From positions 1 to 64,000 of the forward strand of contig CAMXCT020001099.1 in assembly GCA_947184155.2 (NCBI GenBank): a stretch of 64,000 nucleotides of DNA. Reading direction: 5' to 3'. The notes under the pieces were generated by a model, which had not been told where the DNA came from, searched no databases, and saw only the letters and a list, made by a program, of their open reading frames with translations. Numbering within the stretch: position 1 is the first letter of the stretch; each line of letters starts with the position of its first letter. A program made the translations under genes and the position numbers. Shown here piece by piece: positions 47,901 to 50,997 of the stretch. Origin of the DNA: Cladocopium goreaui. Taxonomy: Eukaryota > Sar > Dinophyceae > Suessiales > Symbiodiniaceae.

Positions 47901-48417
47901 AATTATTTCAAATTGGGTTCAAAACCAGACACACACACACACACACAAGTTTTTCACCAAACATGGCCAACAGCAATCGCCAGGATCCTGCAAGAAAACA
48001 ACATTGGCCTAGGAAAAAAACACCTTGGGAACATGGTTAAAAAAAATCAATGGATTGATTTAAGGCTTAAGTTGAAGGGAAAAATCATGAAAAAAAACAT
48101 GGGAAACCATAGTTTTTCCCCTGAAATCTAGGGGTTTTCTGTAAATTTTCTCTTAAACCAATCCATTGAATCAAGCCTCCCCAAGTCTTTGGTTCTTTTG
48201 TACTCTGGTTCAGCTGTCCCCTCCCAGTTACAGGAGAAACCCATAGTTGGAGGACAGCCAAGCACTTATCAAATGGGATAATCGGGTCACAATCCTCCAA
48301 GTAAACATGATCTTCCTCCATTTTGCAGTGCTCTGATGTTTCTTCTTTGCACTTCGGCAATGATCTGGGCATCACAGGCTCCGCTACAAGGGCACCAACC
48401 ACACGCGGAAGGAGTGA
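7267..48417 (+). CDS. GH92 alpha-mannosidase, 32-exon split gene (5' end not found)
   Basis: GH92 enzymes are calcium-dependent, inverting exo-alpha-mannosidases acting on N-glycans, mannans or phosphomannans. Seen: 32 exons whose joined translation follows the family in order. It has IGTSCFISAAQA, FYTSLYRALLFPRR, HWSPYSG, DNGFWDTFRT, GGWLPKWASPGYRD, GTFADVVLADA, NGFVPMDVG, WGDCYTEGSAWHH, LHGGK, IHEMREM, GQYAHNNQPAHHLPY, GFAGDE/DNGEMGSWYV and LGAVPLFPRI. Exons are 14 to 35 codons or shorter; 16 of 31 introns begin GC, 14 GT and one GA, and all end AG. The two Asp residues of GDEDNG, equivalent to the family's catalytic base region, are divided by an intron. The usual acid Glu of HxNEP is Gln here. 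A C-terminal hydrophobic helix suggests a membrane anchor. The N-terminal domain is largely missing from my reading, and about 30-40 residues are unaccounted for between 27965 and 30890. Exon coordinates follow as separate entries; some boundaries may shift by a few bases. Confidence 0.9.
7869..7912 (+). CDS. GH92 exon 2
   Basis: Acceptor GCGGAG, 44 bases. Joined to the previous exon it reads CFISAAQALRAVDAE, matching the family's SFISxEQAxxNLxxE. Donor is GT (GAG|GTTCGC), phase 0. Confidence 0.85.
8336..8460. mobile_element. family E-like element, decayed
   Basis: Starts GGAGGTTTCCTAAATCC and has TATTGGGGTACCCTAGGGAAAC on the right. The ends are only loosely inverted. Confidence 0.45.
9450..9551. 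mobile_element. family C inverted-repeat element
   Basis: Ends CCCATAGGATCCATGGTG and CACCATGGATCCTATGGG are perfect inverted repeats. It lies in the intron just before GH92 exon 3. Confidence 0.9.
9583..9657 (+). CDS. GH92 exon 3
   Basis: Acceptor AATCTCAG, 75 bases in phase 0. It reads TFDDLVSEGRDAWRKLLRK then VE, the linker helix of the family (FDxxxxxxxxAWNxxLxxIxV). Donor is GC (GAG|GCCGCG). It lies 32 bases after a family C inverted-repeat element. Confidence 0.88.
10009..10123. mobile_element. family A element, GTTATGACTAAC subtype
   Basis: Ends TACCCTCTGGTTATGAC and TAACCAGAGGGTA. The subtype has ATAGATGGTTTACCTATTAA in its centre, also seen near 24142, 31416, 32908 and 57288. Confidence 0.88.
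10282..10319 (+). CDS. GH92 exon 4
   Basis: Acceptor CGCGCAG, 38 bases. It reads VLDAGPATAATF plus two bases, with a GC donor (TTCAG|GCGGGT). It fills the variable loop between the linker helix and the FYTSLY helix, and both phases fit their neighbours. It has little family signature of its own. Confidence 0.6.
10402..10512. mobile_element. family A element, decayed
   Basis: Left end TACCCTCTGGCAATC and the central ATTACCTATTACAGATAGAT are present. The right end is lost near GH92 exon 5. Confidence 0.6.
10569..10654 (+). CDS. GH92 exon 5
   Basis: Acceptor GACCGAG, 86 bases. It reads RRLEVFYTSLYRALLFPRR then LDEETPT, one of the strongest GH92 signatures (FYTALYHxLLFPR). Donor is GC (ACAG|GCGTCA); the GT two bases later would break the frame into exon 6. 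Confidence 0.93.
10843..10948. mobile_element. family B inverted-repeat element
   Basis: Ends CTGGTTGGTGGTTTGGAGC and TATACCACCAACCAG. It contains CATATTTTTCAGAGGGGTAG, like a built-in 3' splice site. Confidence 0.88.
11062..11117 (+). CDS. GH92 exon 6
   Basis: Acceptor TTCCAAG, 56 bases. It reads IRHWSPYSGQVMAGIGVS, matching the family's xxHYSPYNGxVxPGxxFT. Donor is GA (GTTAGT|GAGCC), the only GA donor I propose; it gives an exact phase join to DNGFWDTFRT. Confidence 0.9.
11601..11698. mobile_element. inverted-repeat element related to family A
   Basis: Ends TACCCTCCTGTAAACATA and TATGTTTACAGGAAGG. The interior ATGTAGGAATCTACAAATGG is itself palindromic and unlike the main family. Confidence 0.6.
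12472..12501 (+). CDS. GH92 exon 7, 30-base micro-exon
   Basis: Acceptor GCCGAG. Ten codons read DNGFWDTFRT, the family's near-invariant FWDTFR segment beside the active site. Donor is GC (CGAACT|GCAACT). The tiny size means gene finders would probably miss it. Confidence 0.92.
12979..13053 (+). CDS. GH92 exon 8
   Basis: Acceptor GCGGCAG, 25 codons in phase 0. It reads VYPLLSIAYPKQLSNF then VAGWLNSFE, matching VYPLLxLxYPxxxxxMxxGxxNxxxE. Donor is GT (GAG|GTGCGC). Confidence 0.93.
13212..13323. mobile_element. family A element ending at CCAG
   Basis: Left end TACCCTCTAGAGTAAAC; right end GTTTACCAG without AGGGTA. GH92 exon 9 begins 29 bases later. Confidence 0.7.
13353..13403 (+). CDS. GH92 exon 9
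   Basis: Acceptor TGGTCAG, 17 codons. It reads AGGWLPKWASPGYRDSM, the family's GWLPxWxSPGxRxCM segment that lines the substrate pocket. Donor is GT (ATG|GTGCCC). The intron that follows is about 9 kb and holds the CTG satellite. Confidence 0.93.
14650..21330. repeat. CTG-rich satellite array with higher-order repeats
   Basis: Units of about 150-240 bp each combine (CTG)n runs with a constant spacer: GGATGGGAAAACACCATGG, GGAGAAGCCCCAAAATTGC and ATGCCTAACGTAACTTCTG. Two unit types alternate, one with TTCTGTTCAAACGGAGTA. A block at about 15.87-17.25 kb recurs at 17.41-18.81 kb (shift about 1548 bp), and 17.93-18.76 kb recurs at 18.80-19.64 kb (shift about 870-880 bp). Long Gln- or Leu-rich frames here are by-products of the repeat. 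Confidence 0.95.
21331..22130. repeat. GCTGCC-rich core and duplicated flank next to the satellite
   Basis: Very GC-rich triplet DNA (21490-21720). About 55 bases beginning GCTCCTGCCGTGCCATCAAC and running through AACCAACAGCCAGACA appear near 21708 and again near 22023. GTGCCTAACGTGTCTTCTG at 21838 resembles the satellite spacer. Confidence 0.8.
22384..22438 (+). CDS. GH92 exon 10
   Basis: Acceptor TCGGGCAG, 55 bases. It reads IGTFADVVLADAIVKNIS plus one base, matching the family's xGTxSDVxxADAxxKG directly after exon 9. Donor is GT (CTCAG|GTCCGG). Confidence 0.93.
22507..22627. mobile_element. family D element
   Basis: Same layout as 5104-5222, in the same orientation, between GH92 exons 10 and 11. 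Confidence 0.75.
22886..23078. mobile_element. family B element, double copy
   Basis: Ends CTGATTGGTGGTTTGG and AAACCACCGACCAG. The core (CATGGAATTTTAT to TTTTTCAGAGG) occurs twice in tandem. Confidence 0.8.
23680..23776. mobile_element. family A element, right end lost
   Basis: TACCCTCTGGTAAACGTTTAC on the left, GTTCAATAGCTATGTTTATG on the right. Confidence 0.6.
24142..24262. mobile_element. family A element, GTTAT subtype
   Basis: Ends TACCCTTTGCTTATTTAAC and AACCAAAGGGTA, with compensating changes in both ends. It lies before GH92 exon 11. Confidence 0.82.
24351..24400 (+). CDS. GH92 exon 11
   Basis: Acceptor AATCCAG, 50 bases. Joined to exon 10 it reads GFDIDLAWQAMYKDSYE, the family's GFDxxxAYEAxxKDA helix. 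Donor is GT (TACGAG|GTTCTT). Confidence 0.9.
24611..25560. repeat. AT-rich TATAATATAA tract in GH92 intron 11
   Basis: Nearly 950 bases of TATAATATAA variants, with ACAATAATATATATA blocks at the start and GTATATATATATATGTATGA at the end. It contains no coding sequence. Confidence 0.95.
25863..25932. mobile_element. family A right half
   Basis: Starts at GGCCATTTATAGTGG and ends TTTACCAGAGGGTA. The left half is missing. Confidence 0.75.
26137..26183 (+). CDS. GH92 exon 12
   Basis: Acceptor TCCACAG, 47 bases. It reads VYPGKDSARGKKLGC plus two bases, in the loop with a conserved GR/GK that precedes the YYxxxGYVP motif. Donor is GC (TGCAG|GCCGCT). It is placed mainly by phase and position. Confidence 0.6.
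26851..26871 (+). CDS. GH92 exon 13, 21-base micro-exon
   Basis: Acceptor GCACCAG, 21 bases. It reads RTSKYYL across both junctions, equivalent to the family's GYxYYxxxG. Donor is GC (TATCT|GCCCAG). Both phases match their neighbours, but so short an exon can arise by chance. Confidence 0.5.
27610..27682. mobile_element. family B element, shortened
   Basis: Ends CTGGTTGGTGCTTTGGAAC and ACTAGCAACCAG, with a deletion in the middle. Confidence 0.65.
27735..27845. mobile_element. family D element, opposite orientation
   Basis: Starts GGGTATGGGTCAAAACC and ends GGTATTGATCCATAGCCATA, the reverse of the other copies. It lies just before GH92 exon 14. Confidence 0.75.
27929..27965 (+). CDS. GH92 exon 14
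   Basis: Acceptor CCCAGAG (or CCCAG two bases earlier). It reads NGFVPMDVGIGE, a clear match to the family's LGYVPYDVGINE. Donor is GC (GAG|GCCTTC). The next recognised exon (30890) does not match in phase, so at least one exon lies between or has been lost. Confidence 0.88.
28444..28503 (+). CDS. weak candidate for the missing GH92 exon
   Basis: A GC-rich island after a GCGCAG acceptor. In phase 0 it reads VSLAPCNFSFSGLCS, loosely like the family's VSRTLNFAYADFCxA expected here, with one extra residue. A GC donor (CTCG|GCTTGA) precedes an in-frame stop. It lies just beside the copia fragment. The likeness is too weak to accept; an altered or dead exon is possible. Confidence 0.2.
28560..29219 (-). 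pseudogene. copia-like retrotransposon, C-terminal frame after a frameshift
   Basis: A 219-residue frame continues the copia polyprotein on the minus strand. It begins AAVADHTPQRPTYLPPGEG, has a Ser/Glu-rich stretch, then YHYQSQCRYL and a CRICW motif. A histidine/cysteine pattern of this kind often follows RNase H in dinoflagellate copia polyproteins (recollection). It is out of frame with the upstream part because of a 62-bp tandem duplication at 29178-29294. Confidence 0.7.
29099..30682 (-). pseudogene. Ty1/copia retrotransposon fragment: end of reverse transcriptase, RNase H, membrane segment
   Basis: The frame lacks an ATG and is simply open from a stop near 30689. In order: the reverse transcriptase active site YVDDILVTG (residues about 24-32); the connection region LVTRTRLDLMYAVSKMGS; RNase H with SDASFAPEGD, TLSTAEAEMMEI, DSQSAQSI and RTRHLRLRASA; then GTKPLASERIRYLKKEM. 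A hydrophobic helix (VMMVVFALIIVLLTIVS) and a charged tail follow. Gag, protease, integrase and the first part of the reverse transcriptase are absent, so this is a 5'-truncated copy. No long terminal repeats were found. It lies antisense in a GH92 intron. Confidence 0.93.
29178..29294. repeat. 62-bp tandem duplication inside the copia fragment
   Basis: The stretch starting GTACGTGGGTCGCTG at 29178 starts again at 29240, and both copies run to TTCACCACC. The copies differ at a few bases. 62 is not a multiple of three, so the duplication moves the downstream part into another frame. Confidence 0.9.
30890..30962 (+). CDS. GH92 exon 15
   Basis: Acceptor CGGTAG (a second CAG acceptor 8 bases upstream also keeps the frame). 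It reads LMEALESM then YDVKTGLMGHRKKN, matching the family's NLFDPETGLMRGKNKDG. Donor is GC (AAGGA|GCGTTG), which joins exactly to exon 16. Confidence 0.9.
30985..31220. mobile_element. family C element interrupted by a family D element
   Basis: Outer ends CCCATGACGGATCC and GGATCCGTCATGGG are perfect inverted repeats. A complete family D element (31012-31132) sits inside, doubling the length. D therefore inserted after C. Confidence 0.85.
31012..31132. mobile_element. family D element nested in family C
   Basis: Ends ATATGGCTATGGGTCAATAC and GTTTTGACCCATCCCCATAT. It is the best-preserved inverted pair of this family in the window. Confidence 0.85.
31416..31521. mobile_element. family A element, GTTAT subtype
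   Basis: Ends TACCCTCTGGTTATTTAAC and TAACCAGATGGTA. It lies between GH92 exons 15 and 16. Confidence 0.85.
32079..32189. mobile_element. family B element supplying the exon 16 acceptor
   Basis: Left end CTGGTTGGTGGTTTGGAAC; right end GGTTGAAACCACCAAG, which runs straight into GH92 exon 16. Confidence 0.82.
32190..32250 (+). CDS. GH92 exon 16
   Basis: Acceptor CCACCAAG, 61 bases. It reads RGGKEFVDE then PPETWGDCYTE, the family's WGxxYTEG segment. Donor is GC (GAG|GCGGAG). The acceptor AG is the last two bases of a family B inverted-repeat element (32079-32189). Confidence 0.92.
32777..32880. repeat. perfect 10-bp tandem repeat
   Basis: Ten exact copies of TCAGTATGAT (32781-32880) after a partial unit. 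It lies in the intron before GH92 exon 17. Confidence 0.97.
32908..32985. mobile_element. family A half element abutting GH92 exon 17
   Basis: The left half CCCTCTGGTTATGACTAAC up to ATAGATGGTTTACCG is present, then TTCGGTGCAG and the exon. The right half is missing. Confidence 0.75.
32986..33039 (+). CDS. GH92 exon 17
   Basis: Acceptor CGGTGCAG, 18 codons. It reads GSAWHHSFPPFDLETLAA, the family's GNSWHYTWxxxHDxxGL. Donor is GC (GCC|GCTTGT). It follows a half-length family A element directly. Confidence 0.93.
33580..33685. mobile_element. family A element
   Basis: Ends TACCCTCTGAAAAACTAAC and TTGCCAGAGGGTA. It lies between GH92 exons 17 and 18. Confidence 0.85.
33840..33955. repeat. ATATAGATATA repeats
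   Basis: TAATATAGATA repeated about five times after a GATAGATAGATA run. Confidence 0.9.
34113..34166 (+). CDS. GH92 exon 18
   Basis: Acceptor AAACGAG, 18 codons. It reads ELHGGKRPLLEKLETLFT, the family's LMGGxxxFVxxLDxxF helix. Donor is GT (ACG|GTGGGA), phase 0. Confidence 0.9.
34195..34560. repeat. degenerate TTTAATGGGATTT repeats
   Basis: Loose repetition of GGTTTAATGGGATTTC. Similar short patches occur at 11160-11260, 53140-53290 and 63880-63960. Confidence 0.7.
35131..35242. mobile_element. family B element
   Basis: Ends CTGGTTGGTGGCTTGGAAC and CTCAACCACCAACCAG. It lies between GH92 exons 18 and 19. Confidence 0.88.
35706..35738 (+). CDS. GH92 exon 19
   Basis: Acceptor ATTGCAG, 11 codons. 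It reads VPADFKTGSYK, matching FDxGSYG in the family. Donor is GT (AAA|GTGGCC); a GC donor three bases later would add one Val and also keep phase. Confidence 0.8.
36132..36237. mobile_element. family A element
   Basis: Ends TACCCTCTGGTAATTTAAC and TTTACCAGAGGGTA. It lies 38 bases before GH92 exon 20. Confidence 0.9.
36276..36318 (+). CDS. GH92 exon 20
   Basis: Acceptor ACACGAG, 43 bases. It reads AEIHEMREMRMLGM plus one base, a very strong match to the family's VIHEIREMQxxNMGQY. Donor is GC (ATGG|GCCTCT). Confidence 0.95.
36504..36549 (+). CDS. GH92 exon 21 carrying the HxNQP motif
   Basis: Acceptor CTCCAAG, 46 bases. Joined to exon 20 it reads GQYAHNNQPAHHLPY. The HxNQP motif has Gln where classical GH92 alpha-mannosidases have the general-acid Glu (HxNEP). 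Donor is GC (TACCT|GCTCCT), which completes a Leu codon with the first base of exon 22. Confidence 0.95.
37130..37223 (+). CDS. GH92 exon 22
   Basis: Acceptor CTCCCGAG, 94 bases. It reads FSMLGDQN, RTARLVRDVLFRAYS and PEGFAGDE, the family's YNYAGxPWKTQxxVRxxxxxxYxxxPDGxxGDED. Donor is GC (GACGAG|GCTGGT). A family A element lacking its outer bases starts within four bases of the donor. Confidence 0.95.
37226..37327. mobile_element. family A element at the GH92 exon 22 donor
   Basis: Starts TGGTAAACTAACAG, without the outer TACCCTC, two bases after the GC donor of exon 22. It ends GTTTACCGGAGGGTA. Confidence 0.8.
37666..37722 (+). CDS. GH92 exon 23
   Basis: Acceptor CTGCGAG, 19 codons. It reads DNGEMGSWYVLSAMGLYQP, the family's DNGQMSAWYVxSALGxYP. 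Its first Asp completes the GDED base motif begun in exon 22. Donor is GT (CCT|GTGTCC). Confidence 0.96.
38742..38906. repeat. TCA trinucleotide run
   Basis: About 54 TCA units with a few CG or CA changes, in the intron after GH92 exon 23. The Met- or Ile-rich frames here are artefacts. Confidence 0.95.
39091..39149 (+). CDS. GH92 exon 24
   Basis: Acceptor TTGCCCAG, 59 bases. It reads APGVAENFTLGAVPLFPRI, matching the family's PGTxxYVLGxPLFxxI. Donor is GC (ATCAG|GCGGCA). Confidence 0.93.
39212..39322. mobile_element. family A element fused to a family E piece
   Basis: Ends TACCCTCCAGTAAAG and TTTACCAGAGGGTA. CCCTCAATCATCCATTTTAA follows immediately, as at 54405. Confidence 0.85.
40578..40641 (+). 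CDS. GH92 exon 25
   Basis: Acceptor CCCAGAG, 64 bases. It reads LWELDVTVEAPSASE then VYPSIQ, the beta strand equivalent to xxFxIxAPxNSxENxYIQ. Donor is GT (CAG|GTCTAC). Confidence 0.82.
40718..40900. repeat. inverted repeats around CATGACATGGGA
   Basis: GCAGATGACATGGGAGTT at about 40720 pairs with AACTCCCATGTCATCTGC at about 40763. Weaker copies follow at 40810 and 40850. It lies in the intron after GH92 exon 25. Confidence 0.85.
41040..41190. repeat. degenerate TATTTAGCAGC repeats
   Basis: About a dozen units of 11-12 bases (AGCTATTTAGCAG and variants). Confidence 0.8.
41444..41471 (+). CDS. GH92 exon 26, 28-base micro-exon (tentative)
   Basis: Acceptor ATGGGAG, 28 bases. It reads TLDHPETVL plus one base, with a canonical GT donor (CTCA|GTGAAG). 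It joins exons 25 and 27 in phase as an insertion before the xxQSVxLNG strand. The family does not require this loop, so the placement rests on phase alone. Confidence 0.4.
41840..41911 (+). CDS. GH92 exon 27
   Basis: Acceptor CTTGGTAG, 72 bases. It reads FLQAVLWRSKAIAGTSIS then YSQL, matching the family's YIQSVTLNGKxYxxSxIxHxDL. Donor is GC (ACTGC|GCCACT). Confidence 0.85.
42690..42793. mobile_element. family E inverted-repeat element
   Basis: Ends GGAGGTTTCCTAAAATGGGG and CCTCATTTCAGGAAACCCC, with GGTACC near each end. Confidence 0.8.
42928..43007 (+). CDS. GH92 exon 28
   Basis: Acceptor CTGGTCAG, 80 bases. It reads RTGGILRFLSPEDSSFG then NVATWNAVTA, the closing GGxLxFxxxxxP strand of the catalytic domain. 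Donor is the textbook GTGAGT. Confidence 0.85.
43300..43408. mobile_element. family A element
   Basis: Ends TACCCTCTGGTAAACATAC and ATTACCAGAGGGTA. It lies between GH92 exons 28 and 29. Confidence 0.9.
43463..43504 (+). CDS. GH92 exon 29 (C-terminal extension)
   Basis: Acceptor AATTCAG, 14 codons. It reads VSSFRGAFQRAAKQ, phase 0 on both sides, donor GT (CAG|GTGGGG). It lies after the GH92 domain and has no family signature; it is joined by phase, order and coding look. Confidence 0.55.
44094..44375. repeat. degenerate ATGTCAGAATATA repeats
   Basis: Irregularly spaced TGTCAGAATAT-like motifs, about 15 of them. Confidence 0.65.
44497..44602. mobile_element. family A element
   Basis: Ends TACCCTATTGTAAACTAAC and ATTACCAGAGGGTA. 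Confidence 0.88.
44759..44863. mobile_element. family B element, decayed ends
   Basis: Starts CTCGTTGGCGGTTTGGAAC and ends TATACCAGCAACCTG. Confidence 0.7.
44965..45069 (+). CDS. GH92 exon 30 (linker)
   Basis: Acceptor TCCGCAG, 35 codons, GC-rich. It begins VRSRAERSVEGAAGQ and ends VDDVMVDPE. It is a low-complexity Ala/Pro/Ser linker with an acidic end. Donor is GT (GAG|GTGGGG), phase 0. Confidence 0.6.
46961..47037 (+). CDS. GH92 exon 31, C-terminal membrane helix
   Basis: Acceptor GGTACCAG, 77 bases. It reads ASHGNFL then SICSVVLVLGAAVLSYRW, about 15 uncharged residues followed by arginines. This suggests a single membrane anchor with the enzyme on the lumenal or outer side. Donor is GT (GGAG|GTGAAT). 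Confidence 0.62.
47098..47790. repeat. 10-bp TTATAAGATG array in an intron
   Basis: About 65-70 units of TTATAAGATG with point changes and very few length changes. It begins about 60 bases after the exon encoding the membrane helix. Confidence 0.95.
48378..48417 (+). CDS. GH92 exon 32, basic tail and probable stop
   Basis: Acceptor ATCACAG. It completes an Arg codon and reads LRYKGTNHTRKE then TGA at 48415-48417, a short basic tail after the helix. The TGA overlaps a consensus donor (GA|GTGAGT at 48414), so it could instead be spliced onward. I favour the stop because no convincing continuation follows. Confidence 0.5.
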
Positions 48418-48611
48418 GTCCATGTGGCCAAGTGCCATGCTTCGGTGGCTAAACGATGCTCAAACGATGGCTAGATGATGATTAAATGATGGTTACTTGA
48501 TGGTTGAATGATGGTTAATTAAATTATGTTTTTCATGTTGTTAAATGTTGTTCAATGCATTCATTTTCATGGTTTATTCATGGTTTGATCTTTCGGAATT
48601 TTATTTTACAT

Positions 48612-48678
48612 ACCCTCTGGTAATTTAACATAGCTATTGAAAATCACCATTTTTAATGGGAAAATCCACTATAAACAG
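48612..48678. mobile_element. family A left half
   Basis: TACCCTCTGGTAATTTAAC through AATCCACTATAAA, then unrelated sequence. Confidence 0.7.
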
Positions 48679-48757
48679 AGATGGCATTCTTGGTGGATTC
48701 TGAACCTTACCATTGAAGTTTCACCACCAGGACTATTTCTATCTGTTTCGCAACGGT

Positions 48758-48904
48758 TTCAGCAGGGAAGTGGCACCAAGGTCGCACCAAGGTCGCCACC
48801 AAGCTGCGTATGCGGCATGGAATCATCATCGGTGATGCTGAGAACTTTCAGCCAATCCTGGCGTTTTTTGCGAAAATCCGAGGATTTATAGTTTATACCC
48901 TCTG
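48758..48904 (+). other. open stretch after the GH92 stop, unassigned
   Basis: One plus frame is open from a TTTCAGCAG acceptor through KVATKLRMRHGIIIGDAENF and PILAFFAKIRGFIVY, up to the CTG|GTAAAC of a family A element. It contains a direct repeat of GTCGCACCAAG. It might be an exon or chance. Confidence 0.25.
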
Positions 48905-48999
48905 GTAAACTAACATAGCTATAGACAATCACAATTTTTAATGGGAAAATCCACTATAAATGGCCATTTTCAATAGCTACGTTAAATTACCAGAGGGTA
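48896..48999. mobile_element. family A element
   Basis: Ends TACCCTCTGGTAAACTAAC and AAATTACCAGAGGGTA. One of the cleanest copies. Confidence 0.92.
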
Positions 49000-49140
49000 A
49001 TACATGAGAACCGGAATCCCAGTTGGTGATGTGGATTGACTCCAGAAAATAAACCTCTGAACATGGGGGATTGACCCTGGTTACCCTGGGACCGTGGGAA
49101 CATGATGACACACCAGAAAAACGTTTGGGGGTTCCCTATG

Positions 49141-49187
49141 ATTTATACCATATTTATACCATATTTATACCATATTTATAGCATATT
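49141..49187. repeat. 11-bp ATTTATACCAT repeat
   Basis: Four near-exact tandem copies. Confidence 0.9.
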
Positions 49188-49394
49188 TGTTCAGAGAATC
49201 TCATTGAATATCCACTGTGTAACGTGACATTTTTTTTTCTACTGAACTGTTGATATTTCCCATGATTGTCCCCATGGTCCACTTATTGAATATTCTTGGT
49301 TGACCACTCCATTAAAATCATCCATTTTTGTGGCTTAAAGTCCTTGAAGTCTCCATTGGTATCTGATTTTTGGGTTAACCAAGCGCCAGATCAT

Positions 49395-49520
49395 ACCCTG
49401 GGGGTGCGATCCGCCCGAGTCGCCAAGAGTTCGCGTCGGGTCGAGAAGTTGCGCCAGCCGCGGTCCGTTGAAGGAAACCGGGGTGGCCAAAAGATGCAAG
49501 AAAAGTACACTTCCAGACTT
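49395..49520 (+). other. GC-rich coding-like island, unassigned
   Basis: A plus frame reads VRSARVAKSSRRVEKLRQPR then SVEGNRGGQKMQ. It is strongly basic. The minus strand is also open. It does not match topoisomerase II sequence expected here. Confidence 0.25.
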
Positions 49521-50126
49521 CCAGAACATATATATTATATATATATGTTTTTAAAGGATGAATTAAGATTGATTTCTGTCACAGAAAGATTTTGTTGGGA
49601 ATAGACATGGCTTGGTTTGATTGGTAGGTGAGGTATTATATCATTCCTCCCACCCAATATTGTTATTACATATTAATTACATCTTATTAACCCAACAAAC
49701 ATGGTTTAGTATTGGATCTATATATTTTCATTTTATTGGGATCTATATGGGGGTATTCGATATTCAGACGGAGGTAAGCCCTCGACTTTTTCTGAGAGCT
49801 TCCACAACTATTCCTTGTCAGACTTGTTCCTAGGAGAGCTTGGAGGGGTAACATTGCTGGGAACATATGAGACACACATCTATAAATGTTGGTTTTAATG
49901 GAAACAAATCGAACTCAACGGGGATTTATTTATGGGAAAAAATGATTACCAGAGGGATACAGATCAGACTCTTGAACACCTTTTGGGAAAAGGGCATCAG
50001 CAAGCCCATACTTCTTGGTATATTCTTATTTTGCTGAACTGAGCTGTGGACAAAGGCGATATCTGGTGCTTGGAAGATCAGCTCCTGACTTACCCACTTA
50101 CTTGGACCCCCACGCGGCCCACGCAG

Positions 50127-50194
50127 GTATCAGCACCAGCAACATGTGGCTCTTCGATGCCAATGGAAACATCCAGAAGTACGACACACCAGAG
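50127..50194 (+). CDS. topoisomerase II fragment, exon a
   Basis: Acceptor CACGCAG. It reads ISTSNMWLFDANGNIQKYDT then PE. Donor is GT (GAG|GTGGGG). The frame stays open upstream to about 50080 (DPHAAHAG), so an earlier acceptor is possible. Confidence 0.8.
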
Positions 50195-50686
50195 GTGGGG
50201 GCCTAGTGACCTAGTGCTGCTGTTGGCTGGAGACTTTCAGAATCTCACGCCAAATAGCTTGCACCTACTCATAGCTACAGTTGTGGGATCCACAGTCGAA
50301 AAACCATCGGAAAATCGAGAAAAATTAGCAGGTGCCCCAACGGTACCCTGGAGGTGGATGTTCGTTGGTGAATAAGCCCCATTCATACTACTTGGATTAA
50401 TATCTACCAAATTAATATAATTGAATATAGATATATCTGCTATAAAGAATGATCAAGATATATCTACCATATAAATCCAAATAATTCTATAGATGAACTT
50501 GTAGAAAAATATAGACATATGTACCATTAACCCAACAGTTGAGCTACTTATAAACCAACATAGCAAAGGATTTTGGACCACATTATTACCACATTCAGTA
50601 TCAATATTGGAATCTTCAGCCACAAAGTACTGGTTATAATACATGCTCTACATAAATGGGCCTTGTAACCTAAGGGGAGTCACCAG

Positions 50687-50740
50687 GACATCCTGAGAGC
50701 TTTCTTGCCGGTGCGCTTAGACGTCTACGAGAAGCGGAAG
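50687..50740 (+). CDS. topoisomerase II fragment, exon b
   Basis: Acceptor TCACCAG, 18 codons. It reads DILRAFLPVRLDVYEKRK in phase 0 and ends at a GC donor (AAG|GCACCG). The intron after it contains the 44-bp minisatellite. Confidence 0.85.
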
Positions 50741-50997
50741 GCACCGCGGCACCGCTGCTTGCGGCGGCCGTTTGTTTTTTATTCGATGGGGTCATTGCAG
50801 AAATGTAGATCTTGCAATGGAGGGAATTAATGTAACGTGTTTTTTTCAAAAGTCTGGAGTTTTTAAGAGCCAGGAAGATTTGGTGTCAATGCCAGTAAGA
50901 GGCCAGGCGCGTGTTGATATTTTGGCGTCTTGATATTTTTGGGGTGGGGGGGTGGTGTGGGGTGGGGTAATAACGTCCTGTTCGACTTCTGCTCCAT

